64,000 nucleotides of DNA from Luidia sarsii (lineage: Eukaryota; Echinodermata; Asteroidea; Paxillosida; Luidiidae), in NCBI GenBank assembly GCA_949987565.1, contig OX465121.1, positions 3,427,117-3,491,116 of the forward strand, in the 5' to 3' direction. The first letter of the stretch is position 1. The number at the start of each line of letters is the position of its first letter. Below are positions 1 to 13,200 of this stretch, piece by piece. Below the pieces are notes generated by a model. The model saw only the letters and a list, made by a program, of their open reading frames with translations, was not told the DNA's origin and made no database searches. The position numbers and the translations under genes are program-made.

Positions 1-30
1 ATAACTTGAGCTTGCAGGCGCTCAACAACA

Positions 31-481
31 TATGTGACCCGGAACAGCATAATGAGGAATAACCCCCACTTTTGAGATTTTGAGATTTTCCAATGATGTG
101 AAAGAGTATAACATTAGCTTTCAAATTATATCAAAATTATTTCCGTGTGAACTTTGTTGTAAATAGTACAAGGGGACTTCGCTCATTCATTTGGTACCAA
201 ACACAATATAGCAGCACCTTTCTAACTCTTCGAAAGCGGCCATTCAAAAAGGCAGGAACTTTACATTTTCATGAAAACTGTACACAAACACTCTCCCGAA
301 ATTCCCGTTTTTCAACATTCAGAGACGGATATTGGAAAAATCCTTTAAACATAATATCCTCCAATACATTAACTTTCCGAAAATACAAAATCGAATTGAG
401 AAGATTCTTTGACTTCAGGTGTTGTTTACTCGAAACAAGTTTTGGTGGGATATTCCTCATGTCGTTGTGCCGGGTCACATA
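31..481. repeat. MITE-like element, copy 1 (full length)
   Basis: Terminal inverted repeats: TATGTGACCCGG at 31 and its complement CCGGGTCACATA ending at 481. About 450 bases with no coding capacity of its own. The same interior recurs at 37645, 43926 and 58794. It lies downstream of the last gene B exon seen here, in an intron of gene B. It is a non-autonomous DNA-transposon-like element; the superfamily is not recognised. Confidence 0.8.
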
Positions 482-1141
482 TCTACCGAGTCAAGTATGG
501 CTAGTACGCCTGAGAAGTATATCATCCTACAATTTTAAACTTGATTTAGAGACACAATCTTCAATTTTTGAAAAACATATCATATAGAAACCTGATTGAC
601 AAAAGTGTTATTTGAACACCAAAATGTTAAAATTAGATGATATCAAAGAAATATGATATACCATAACTTTATATAACCAGCAGCCTCACTAGTATACAAA
701 ATGTGTCTTTGACTGACATAAAACAAGCATTCTGAAGTTAGACAAATACACAAACGTTCCATCCAACACGTCACGTGCAATATGCACATGGACTATTCAT
801 TCATACATGGATGAAACCGGTGTTCACACGGACTGCCCGGAATGTATTCAGCGGCTGCACGGAGGTACACGATGCCTTCAGGGAAGAGTACGGATTTTTT
901 TTCATCCGTGAACTCCGGGATGAAAAATTCAGCAAGCTTATTTGTTTTTATACCGGTAAGCCAAGGATCGCCAGATGTTTGCCCGGTGTAATGACGGAGA
1001 AAACACGGATGATCCCGGGGTGAAGATCAGGGATCATCCCTAATGCGATCCGTGAAAGTGTAAAAGAAGATTAAGCGCCAACCTTGGGTTATAATTTAAC
1101 AGAATACATTTGTAGCACAATAACCGAAAAAGGGTACGTAC
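482..1141. other. Gene B intronic sequence, nothing recognised
   Basis: The TM5-TM7 exon of gene B should lie on this side of base 1142. Its well-conserved sequence, as at 33657-33927 and 63474-63744, is absent here, so it must lie beyond the left edge. No RNA gene, repeat family or convincing ORF was seen. Confidence 0.5.
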
Positions 1142-1208
1142 TAGTTCTCGTTGTTGTAGTGGTCAAGTGCTGTTGCTAATGTAATCGCCATCACCAACAG
1201 CGGAGATC
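1142..1208 (-). CDS. Gene B exon 20: TM4 and second extracellular loop
   Basis: 67 bases, acceptor ttgattacag, donor gtacgt. It reads SPLLVMAITLATALDHYNN, the end of TM4 and the loop before TM5. It enters in phase 1 and leaves in phase 2, like the 67-base gene A exon at 34634-34700. There the next exon supplies the conserved C-F-L of ECL2. It is the last gene B exon inside the window. Confidence 0.85.
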
Positions 1209-4200
1209 CTGTAATCAAACCAGATACAATACTTGTGCTAACTAGAAGTCTAGGGCCTATCTGATGTTGATCAATCACTTCATGAACACAGTTTCTAGAA
1301 AATTGGCCAATGCATTATACAGTATGTGTTTTCAAAACTCGCATTTATATCTTTTTCTGCCGTCATGATAACCTCATTAGTTTCCAAATGTATGATCAAT
1401 ATTCAGGATTTGAAAAAGAAAACATCTTTTCAAGCCAAACAGGCTAATTAAATGAATACTGAAATCTAAACATAAAGTGATATACCTAAATGTTGCAAAC
1501 TGCTTACTGACTAAAATTACTAAAATGCAAATCTCAAAATTTAGTGGGCCTGACGTTTCGATCCTAGCAGGACCTTTCTCCCTGCCTTTGAGAAAGGTCC
1601 TGCTAGGATCGAAACGTCAGGCCCACTAAATTTTGAAAATCTAAGCATGTTATTGGGTTATAAATATTAATGAGCTTACATCAAGATAACGTCGATTGCA
1701 TTTTTGATACACCTTTTCAAAACTTATACATACTAAGTTGTGATCTACTTGGACCGTCAATATTATGTACGTCAATTATACACTTCGCTGTTTGTCCTTT
1801 TAAAGGGGTACCAAAAACGGAAATGAAGTGTTTAACATGATACTGGTTTTCGACCACTGGTAAATGCAGATACTTACCCCAGCCAATGAGGCATGCCTTT
1901 AGCATGTATCGAGTCGAGTCCTCGGGGAAAACGTTCACCGTACTGACGTACATGTTCCTGGCGACCACGGCCATCCACATCATAGATGTCAGAGACAAGT
2001 AGTGGAGTAAAGCAGCCACGAGCACACAACCGACCCCCGAGTTCTGCGATGAACAAAGCGAAAGAAAACAGCTCAGATACATCGAGCTGGTGAAAATAAT
2101 ATTCAACAATGAATGCTTCCATGATTGTAGACACAATGCAACCTACCCTGGCATTGTCGACACCCGCAAGGAACACAATGTACAGCATCAACAAAGAGAG
2201 GCAGAAGTGGAGGAAGATCTGACGTGGTCGGCCGAGTCTCAGGTTCCTGTGATGATTATGATAATTGAAAGTGCAAAATGTTGGGCAATATGAATGGACA
2301 TCGGCACGGATATGGGTATGGCGTTAGTCGCAATGCATTAAATGAACTGATGATTGCATCTGTAAACGGTTATATCATTATGCATTTGGTGTCACTCATC
2401 GTGTGATATGTTTTGATTTCACTCACCTGAAGGACAGATATATAATCAGAGTGATAGCCAGGCAAATGATGGACAGCACGCAGCCAACCTGACTGATGAC
2501 ATCAAGCACATCATTAGAGACCTGGCCTTTGACATCCTAAAGAGCAGAAAACATGTCTCCGTGTTATTTTCAAATGATTTGTACCAATTCATGGAAATAT
2601 TAAAAAATATACCCAGGAACGCAAGCATTGTGTCACCGCTCTACCGCCCGAGCTATCCAGTACGTAGATGATTGTCTGCCACAAATAGCAACGATGTTTT
2701 CTGGTACCCGCCGCCAGTCAGAAACATTTAATTACCATTAACTGCCACAAAATATTTTCAGGACCACACCCGCTTCATTTTCATCTCCATGCAAACGGCC
2801 GTTAAAATCCTGGGTCAAGCAGTGAGGTCATACAAATTCCGTCAAAACAGAAAAAACAAGAAAACGACAATCCAGGCCAACTCTCTTAGGACATCCAAAG
2901 TCCCGGTGTCAGATTACGTTTTATAGGGTTATACTGGCTAGGGTAGTCTGTCATCGGCCGAGGGGGATTAACAATAGCTGGCTACTACATGTAATAGGCA
3001 GCTAGTGTGTTAGGCATGGCCCCAGTCACACGCAGCCTGGGGCCAATTTCATAGAGCTGCTTAAGCGTGAAAATCTGCTAAGCACGAAATTTCTCCCCTG
3101 GTTAAAACGAGATTGCCAACCATATGTGACCCGGCACAGCATAATGAGGAATAGCCCCCACTTTTTGAGATTTTGAGATTTTCTAATGATGTGAAAGAGT
3201 ATACCATTAGCTTTCAAATGATATCAAAATTTTTCCGTGTGAACTTTGTTGTAAATAGTACAAGGGGACTTCGCTCGTTCGCTCGTTCATTGGTACCAGA
3301 CACATTATAGCAGCGCCATTCTAACTCCTCGAAAGCGGCCATTCAAAAAGGCAGGAACTTTACATTTTCACTAAAACAACACACAAACACTCCCACGAAA
3401 TCCTCGTTTTTTTCAACATTTCGATATCAGATATGAGTGTACAGGACATAGAATCACTTGGTCACCGTAGTAATGCTGTCCGTCTTAGCCGTGAGAAAAT
3501 GTGGATGAAGCGTCTTCGGACTATTTAACCACATGGTCTCAACATCCAGGAGGGTAATGACTAACACCATGCAGCTTTCTGATAATCCTTCTTTTGTGTT
3601 CAGTCCTTCACAATTCTCTCTTTGATCTTTCCCCCTCTTGTCACTAATCCCTACCCTACTCCTTGCCCTTCTCTTTGATCTTTCCTCCTCTCACTAATCC
3701 CTACCCCACCGCTTGCCCTTCACTTTGATCTCTCCCTACCAGCTTCACTCTTTGTCCTTTGTTTCTCATCCGTGTCCTATTCACTCCCACCTTCCTCCGT
3801 GTACATGTATCTGTTTTGTCCTTGTCACTCTGCCTTTGAGAAAGGTCCTGCTAGGATCGAAACGTCAGGCCCAAAAAATTTTAAGATTTTTTCAAACACA
3901 TTAAACGGCCTCGGGGCCCTTAGGTGATGCCATACAAATAGGACGGCGAAGTTGGTGAGGTGGTCGCAGCTGCAAACGACGGTCTTGTCTGAGGCCCCTG
4001 TACGGATACATCCGGCTTCAGACCAATCGCCGCCATTATCATTAGCCTCAAAATCCCAGGAGACGCACGTCCCATCCGATGTATTTTTGTCCAGAGCCTG
4101 AAAAACAACGCAAACATGGCAAACTACGGTGATACGAACTGATACGGGTGTCCCCCCTCTTGAAGCGCGGCAGTTTACCTACAATGTAGATTGTGTGAGG

Positions 4201-7200
4201 TGACGCCATTTCTATTTTCTCTTTCTAGGGTACGTATGGCTCAGGGCTGAGTCAGTAACTCAACGTTTCGGGCAGTGCGTGCCCTGCCCGTCACCTGGAG
4301 ACTTAAACAATGGTTTGTTCTACTCGACATGTTTGTCACAAGCAAGCTCAGACAGCTCTATGGCAGGTAGCGGGTTCGACTCCCGCCCGAGCTGCGTGTT
4401 ATGTCCTTGGCAGGCAATCGGGCAAACCACTGGGATAGTATTTTGTTCCACGTCGAATAAGAGCAATCCTTGAGGGCATAGGACTTCCGACGTTGAGGCA
4501 CTGGTTTCTCTCAGAGCCACACTCACTCTGTATATTTCCTACATTACGTATCAAGCATGTGATTTCGTATGTACAGTCTAAACCAGAAAACACCAGAGAT
4601 CCAGACTGAGAGAAACAAAGTCCTCACTTAGTTAACGCTCTTTTTTCTCTCTAACTTTTTATTCAATCAACCTTTGAACATACGTTGAAATGATCGTGGA
4701 TATTCCCTTTTTTCAAATAGATAGAAAGGGGCACTGAAGGCGGAGGTAGTCTGTGAACAGACTGCGAGCCGTTATGCACAACAGTACTATTTATTCAGTT
4801 ACATTCGGTAACTCACCCTGACTTCAATAACCACTGGTTCGCTCAGATTGACTAAATTCATATTGCCTACAATCATTGAGACAACGGTACTCCCACAACT
4901 AGTCTCGTTGGTTTTCGACGACTGGAACAAACTATCGTCAGCGTAGACGATGAAACTTGCTTCCAAGGAAGCATAGCCGTCACCTATTGGTATAAGGGAA
5001 ATAACAAAATCGAAAAAAAATAGACATAGACTGGGACGCGAAACCTATGACTTCGAGCACAACTTGAGCTACCAAATCAAGTCCCTGGATCGAGGGCTTC
5101 TCAAATATCTCTGCTGGGATGAAATTTACCAGTTACTTTAACATGTCGTTATCATTCAATGCTGTACAACTTCATGTTCATCTATTGCAGTTAACGGCCA
5201 AATGCTTCTGACTGGTGCCCCACCACACAAATGACATTTTGGGTGGCCACTAAGGGCTGGATAGTTTTGATAGTCCTTGTTCAGGTAAATTACATTTTTC
5301 AAAAAAAAAATCATGTTTTCCTCTCCTCTGGGCGTCAAGTACATAGCAGTAGGTCTATGTGCGTATGGTGTAGGAAAGCCATTGTACGGTAATGTTATGG
5401 TGTGCAATACTCGTTATAGTTCAGTATCAGAGAAAGGGCATCCTTAGCATAATTAAAACGCTAAATTCTCAATTCTCGTGAGACCCGTTAAGGCCAGAAC
5501 ATTCCCGTCGGTTAGCAGCATGAAGCATTTATTTCATAATACTCATCGATGCACCTGCTCATCTATTAAAGGTATATACAGAAATCAAAATTAACTTGGG
5601 GTTAAAAAAATCGTTACAGACCCCAACGTGTCTATCCTTTTTGAAATTGAAAATTCTTTATTTATGGAAAAACGCGGTATTTTGGTCCTCCCACTTTGGA
5701 GACGAACGTACTACGTCGATCACATACAGAATATGTGGTCAGCCTTGAGGTCAACTTTGCCCTGGTCCAGCATTGTCTCTATTGTCTGTCAGCCACAGAT
5801 ACCGCACTATCGCATGCACAGTAGCGCGCTGTATTGTCTCAGCATTTCGATCGTCGCGCTTGGCTGCTTCGCTCGAAGGGGGAATTTTGGGGGCGGGGCG
5901 AACATTGAAGATTTTTAACGTTTGGGGCGAAATTAGGCGCCCAGCCCAAATAAAAAAAAAAAATCCTGGATTAATTATAGTGTGAACATTACCTCAGGAA
6001 TGTTTTTAGCTCATTTTCAATCCAAATTCTGTATACCGTTCGCAAGGTGCCCAATTTCCGGACATTAAAACATGGTGCGATCATGGGAACAAAATAGTTC
6101 CTCTTAATTCCGCCATCTACATTAGCTTTTGATTAAAGAAAAAAATGAAAACAAACGACAAATAAAACTGTGACTTGACCAGAATTTTAACCGGAGATCT
6201 CTGGTTTTGTTCTCTGAGTTATTCAGCTCTTAGATAGTGTCCTTCCTAAAATAATTGCCAACTAGGCTGTACCGGGGAGGGAGCGTTAGTCAGAGACATT
6301 CAACCATAACCTGCTAGTATGGAAAAGCCCAGATGTCTGGTTCAAATCTTGGTCAGTTAAAATTTTCTTTGCCATTTTGTTCAATTTGTTGAAATGTTGC
6401 CTCTCAGTTTTCTTAATTATTTGACTTCAATTGAGAAAGATGCTTCAACTTGTGTTAAGTTATTTTTTGTTCTAAAGTTCCAATTCAGTTAAGCATATTT
6501 ACTTAGCGAGCATTTACTTTAGATTCTTATAACATGGTGGACAGATTGAGCCGAAACCCACACAGGTGTGTTATTTTGTGTACACATTGAGTTTGACCAA
6601 GTAATGAAGTGACTCTTTGACCTATATATTGGCAGGGGAAAATCATGGACTTTTAGTGGAAGAATCAAGGTTGTGTTTTATGGGTCAGAACTGAGAATCG
6701 GAGCTACTATTAAAGCACTGCAACTTTCCATCGGAGGTAAGACAAAATGTATGTACGGGGTGAAGAAGTGCGAACAAATTATCGAACAGAAGTGCGAACA
6801 AATTATCGGTTATGACAGACAAAAGCACACCGCTGAACGTACCCAGCAAGTCGACGATATTAGCTGGTAACTGGACAGATGCAACCACGTCCTCGGGTAT
6901 CCGACTGCCATTCGTGAACGTCTGGACTTCGGTTCCGGAGAGAGAGCCCTCCAGCGGCGGTTCCTGGCCAGGCAGCGGCTCCGCCGCGGGCACGGACGCA
7001 AAGCCGAGCCCGTGCATTACGTCATCTGGGCTCAGACTGACCGCCTCCACGTGGATGAAGTCCTTCTGGATGCTGACCCCACCCTCTTCCTGCAGAGTCA
7101 GGGAGACTTGGGCCTCGACAGACTGGACGATGGCCGACGTGCTCGCAGCGTTGTTGCTTGGAGAAGTTTGGTCCGACAAGCTCAAATTTTGAATGACGTT

Positions 7201-10200
7201 GTCGACCGTCTCCACTACGAGACCAGTGACCTGCGGGGAAAAGTCGCCAGCAGTCATCCAATGCATTGAGAGACTTTGAAACGCTGATGGCAGCAGACTT
7301 GAGGGTCATTTAAGAAGTGATCGTGCGCATGCTCGGAGCCATGCGAATGTATGCATAAGAAAATACACATACAACGTTTACATCCATATGATTAACTGTA
7401 GACATTAGGGGATGCAGACATTTTAAAGTTTGATCTCGAACGTTTGAACGATCATAAATTATCGGTTTCCTTTACGAAAGAGACACTGTTAAAGCAGCGT
7501 CTTTCGAGGCAATTTAAAGGAAAGATCTAAAAAAAACACCACGAATGACTTTTTAATTAACTCTTGACTTCGGACATCAAAATATACGGTATAAACAAGA
7601 AATTGTGGCACTGAAGGGATTTTTCCATCGAGTGCAGTTTGTTCGCATTCGCACTGTGGTAAAACCACAGACATGAAAAGAATCATGCACGGACAGATCC
7701 CAGTCGATGTCAGGATAATGGAAAGATGATCCATGGGTCAGGATGCTTGAGCTCAGCTCAGCTCACCTGTATATCACCATCTCCCACGTTGACGATGTCC
7801 ATGAGAATGTCCGAGACTGCCTCTACATTGCCTGCATTCTCGCTAGACTCAGACGTCTCGTTAGCAAGAAACTCAGCCACTTCGTTCACATTGCCTTCAC
7901 TCACTTCGATCTGTCACGCAGGAAAGAACAACAATTTTATCATACTGCCGTATATCTCTGGGAACACAACCAAAGCTTATTTCAAATGCAAAGAACCACT
8001 CCACTCCACTCCACTCCACTTCACTGCTCTGCACTGCACCGCACTGCACTGCACCGCACCGCACCGCACCGCACTGCACCGCACTGCACTGCACTGCACT
8101 GCACCGCACTGCACTGCACCGCACTGCACCGCACTGCACCGCACCGCACCGCACCGCACCGCACCGCACTGCGCCGCACTGCGCCGCACCGCACCGCACT
8201 GCGCCGCACTGCGCCGCACTGCGCCGCACTGCACCGCACTGCACCGCACTGCGCGGCACTCCACCGTACTCCGCACTCCACCGCACTGCGCCGCACTGCA
8301 CCGCACTCCTCCGAACTCAAGCGCACTGCACCGCACTGCACTGCACTGTACTCCACTACACTCAACTACACTCAACTACACACCGCCACCTAATTAGGCC
8401 TATATTGCGAAACAGATTGGAAATCTCAACAATTGGCATTTCGACGTAAGCAGGACCTCCCTCTAAGGCTATTTAGATACTGATTCACTATGACTGTAAC
8501 TGAATGGGCAGACCGCGTCCTAATATTCATGATTGGGAAAAGAAACCTACATTGAAATGAAATGACCGATACAGTTTTAATGCGTTACCTCTGTCACTGT
8601 TTCCAAGGTTGCCTCGATGCCATCCCCACATGTCAGAGAGACGGGCTGGTCCCAGACGGGTATTCCCGCCGTGTTTGTACAGTTCCTGATGCCAAACGGT
8701 TCGCCAGCTACACACGAACAGAAAGGAAAGTAGTCGACATTGTTGTAGGCAAAGGCATGAAATCTATAAGGACTGCACAAAAGACGTCATCCAAATAAGC
8801 ACCATGCGAGATCGCTTGCCCCCAATTGATAATGTTCTCCGACTACACGGAGCAATAATTGGCTCTTTCTACCGAGCGGTCTTAGCTTCGGGTAAAAAAA
8901 TATCCGCTCAATTTCCCCCAAAATTTGCACAAGAAATAATGCAGACGAGCGGGATGTCTTTGGCAACTTGACAGTTGGTCAGACTCCGTACCCTCTGACG
9001 TTTTCAGCGGACATCTCTCGACAGACTTGCCGGTGGATCCGAGGAGAGTCACGGGCCACGTTAGGAGAGCCCCGGCGAGATGCGCGACATCCTCGGGGCA
9101 TCGCCCTGCATACACAAGTGCACCAGAAAATGATCATTAGTTCGCGGGTGCATTTACACACACCTGCCCTAAGGCAGGTGCCGTCTCATGGGGAGCAGGT
9201 GAGTATCACTTTAATGCTATATTGTGTGACGAACGGAACAATCGCAAAGGCTGACAAACACAGTTTCCCACGAAAACTAGTTCTCAAAGTGTGTATATCT
9301 TGTATCAGCAGATGAAGATCGTTCCTTGTTTTCGATTTCTATGCAGTTTAAATAGTAATTTATCAGTTTACAATGTGCCATGTATATGATGCACCACGAT
9401 GCAGTACAATTCCTTGTGGAAAAAAAAATAAAAAAATAAAATAATGAGTAAATAACAAATTTTGGAAAATTGTCTGTATACAAGAGCAATTTCGATTATC
9501 ACTGTTGTCATGGTGGCAATCGTTGGTTGTGTGTTGGAGAGATTTTGAGACCCTTCCTATCCTAGCTCCGGAAGCCACCAACGAAAAACATGATGTAGAA
9601 CCGCAGCTACTCTTAAGCCATTTCCTCCGCTTCATCAATCCAGCAATCATGAGTGCTAGCTTTACTCAACTTCCTGTGACTTTAGAATGTGGCTACAAGC
9701 CTGGCACTAAATGCATGACGTCACGACTCAGAAACCTCCAAGTCACTTCCCTAAATGCGAAGGCCCGGTTAGTTCCAGTAAGACGAGGCATATAAGCGTC
9801 ACGACGTATGACACTTAACCACCGTGGCTAAGCTACAAGTGCGCATGCGCTAAGCCAGGTTTTGCTGAGGCCTCCCCCATTCATTCATTCATTCATTTCT
9901 CAGGAAGTTACAGGCACAAGCACGAAACAACCCTAACCATTATCCTAATCCTAACCCTAACAACCCTAATCCTGAACCTAACCCTAATCCTAATCCTAAC
10001 TCTACCAGTAACGCTAACCCAACCCGAACTCTAACTCTAACCGTAACCATAACCCTAACCGTAGCGCCCTAGGCCTAACCTGGTTTACAAAACACGTCCT
10101 TGTATAGTCCCCACACGATTTACGGGGTACCAGCATGGCTGAACGACGGTGGTTAAGCGTCATATGTCTGTCCTGTTATATATGTCAGTAAGACACCGTG

Positions 10201-13200
10201 TGAAAGTGATGTGTTGATATGCAGCAGTGCAGCGCACGATACTCGGTTCTGAGTTCGCACATGGGTTTCAGAGAGAGTCGGCACTCTCTGACGTCATGTG
10301 CAGAGTGCCAGGCTGACAGCCACACTCGGTAATTAGTGTCAGCAGGAATGTAATTCAATGAGGCTTGGCGCTACGTGACATGCAGTCAGCACTGCATGCA
10401 TGTTCAATACTTTGTTGTATTGGCTGGTGAAAAAGACAAGAAACGGACAGCTCGGGTGGGATTCAAACCGGCCACTGCGATTTAGGCACTGACAACGAAT
10501 CCGTGTATTTGATATGGTGGATCTGAATCTGTAAAGAGGCAGGTACCACAGTGCATCGTGGATGAGAGAATTGGAGAGAATCTATTGATGCAACGGTCAA
10601 AGATCGGCATTCGTTCTGTATACTATTCTGTTCCATATAAGGAAGACGAATTAAGACTAGCCTGGAAAACTCACCAACAGCTCGTGTTGAAGATATGAAT
10701 GGAAAATCGAGTGTTAGATTATTCGCAGTGGCTGTTGTTACGACAGTCGTCCGTATGGTTCCCTGACTTGATTGTATTTCGTCAGCATTGCAGGCTGGTT
10801 GAACCAGTCTATTAGCTGATAGTCTGGTTCAAAGAGCTAAACATCCTGACAAATACTGTGAAGTCAGGGAACCACACGGACGACTGCCGTAACAACAGCC
10901 ACTGCGTAGATTATTTGTATATCTTTGTCATTTTCCAAGGGAAATGGCGCTAGAGCCTCTTACTCTTTGCCAACCTTCTGCCTCACCCAAAGGTATGTAA
11001 AACATTTAAGCAAACACTAGAAAGAATGTGGACCAAAAAACTCAATGTAGCTGTATATAGAAAGCACAATAATACACTGTATCGCCTTTAAAGGCTTTCC
11101 CCCAAACGGAATTTTCGAGAAATGTCCCATTATAGGTCAGATAGAATAGAGTCTGTTCATTCCAAGCCTACGTGGAAGCTGTATGACCTTTACGCCAATG
11201 GACACTCAGGAACAAAAGGTGCCTTTTGTCTAACGGCCTTTAGGGTTTTTGTGGGTTACAAAATAAAATAACACTTACCCTAAATATTCCTGTCAAGGAG
11301 TTGCAGGTTGCTGGTCGCTGTGGTCTTCTTGCTTTTAATTAATTATATATTACAGCCTAGGTAGTTATTATTATGCTATTACTAGGTTATTAAGTATACA
11401 TTACTGGTAACTAAGATGGTCATCCACGGGGGTGATCGCCGTGTAGGAGTGAACACCCCGCTTCAGACCAACTGCTGGAAACTATACTAAAATTAATGAT
11501 AGCAGGACCAAGGTGCTATGGTGTTGCCTCCACGAGGTGTGGCTAAAGACTGTCCTAAATGCACCGAGGAAAGGCATAGGCTTTTTCTCCTCAAAAGGCC
11601 TAATAAAAGAATGGCTATTGTGCCTCTAACTGGGCTTAACAAAGGAAGGATTAAATAACTCCCTAGCTAGGGTGGAGTCCAAACTATTTACAATAGTGCC
11701 TACGTGCTTTAAACTACCTACAATGCAGAGAGTGGGTATGTGCATCGTCGCTATCACACACCTGGATTCTAAATGACCCAAGGAATGTGCAGGATATCGC
11801 TACAGGCCTAAAGGCCGCCGCACACGAGAGCTATCTGCTGTTTAAACAATCTCTCGAGTCCGTTAGCTCAGCACGTAGAACACCGTGTGCGCTGAACTTT
11901 TGGTGAGAATTCTGCCTCAAGAGGCCGTGAGACCAATATCTATCTTGTTCGCGTGGATGAAAACTCATCGTGTGTGTCGACTTGAGCTAAGTGCTGAGCA
12001 CAAAAAAAACAACTGGCCAATGAAAGCGCACGCTCTGCTCACGTGATGGTTTCCAAAATGGCGGCACCCATGCAATTTTGTTTAAATATATAAGGATAAA
12101 CAGGATAGATATTGCTCTCACGTCCTCTTGAGGCGGAAATCTCCAAAAGCTCAGCGCACACGCTGAGGTACGTGGAGAACTAACGACCTCGAGATTTCTT
12201 TTGATCAGAAAGCTCTCGTGTGCGGCGGCCTTCATGAACTCTTCCTGAATGGTTAGTCTTCAATTATTACGCTGTAAATCATTGGTATATTACCATGGTA
12301 TTTCGCACTAGAAACCGACAATAATAATCACATTGGTTACTTGAATTTTCTTTTGAGGTAAGCTGGGGGAACTCACCGACAACTTCAAAGTCGAAAGAGC
12401 AGGTCAACGTGAGGTTGTGCTGCGCAAACCGCTGAAGGTAGTTCACCGTGAAGACGCCGATGACGTAGGTACCGGGCTGCATGTCTGAGTTCAAGCCTGG
12501 TGACTCCTCCCATCCGTCCAGCTCCGGTTCTGTCCAGTTCACGTGGGCGTCTCCCAGGCCGGGAGTGGCCAAAACAACGAAGTCTTCTGGGCAAACTAGG
12601 GTCACCACTGGTCACCACAAACGCAAGGAGAAAGGGATCATTTCTATAATGCCAATACTAACTAGAACTACAACGCTGCAGAGTTAAAAAAAAATGTTTT
12701 GAAAATGCTTTAGCCTGCTTTGAGGTTCAGTGAACCAGATGACAGGTCCAGAGAGGTGCAGTGTCGCGTATATCCGTTGTTCACAAAAATAATGCACAGT
12801 CAATATTATACATCAATATAAATGTTGTGTGGAAACAAATCTTTATTTCTTTTTGGCACCTGATACTTTGACGTAGAAACTGCACCGAGCTGTGAGTCCG
12901 TCGATTTGATAGATGACCGATGTGTCACCCAGGCCGAAGGTGTCTCCCGGCTGGTAGTCCGAGTACACCCGGACTTCCCCGCTGTCCTCTCCCCGCGGCG
13001 TGCCCCGGTGGAAGGTGACCTGACGGGACGGTCCCTGGAAGGTGACGGTGGGTAGCGCCCAGGAAACGGTGGTCACAGCGCTGCCCGGATCGGTGGGGAC
13101 CGTGACGTTGGCTGGACACTGGATGTCAACGCCTGAATTGTCGGGAACATCGAGGGTCAAATGAGGTCACGAGGCAGGCCAACTCGCACGACAGCCAACT

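Noticed and set aside
3713..3904. Ser/Pro-rich ORF at 3.7 kb and its copies at 28136 and 40960
   Set aside because: They are the pyrimidine-rich 3' UTR of the Penelope-like element, repeated at three places.
6812..7269. Plus-strand ORFs over 6.8-7.3 kb
   Set aside because: They are shadows of the minus-strand GAIN exon, which aligns at the protein level with 43045-43444.
7726..8397. Long ORFs on both strands across 7.7-8.4 kb
   Set aside because: They run through the 5-bp satellite; repeat peptides in every frame are an effect of the period. Only the short segment at 7767-7910 on the minus strand is a real exon.
9934..10075. Chromosome end
   Set aside because: The telomere-like array is short, degenerate and flanked on both sides by exons of gene B.
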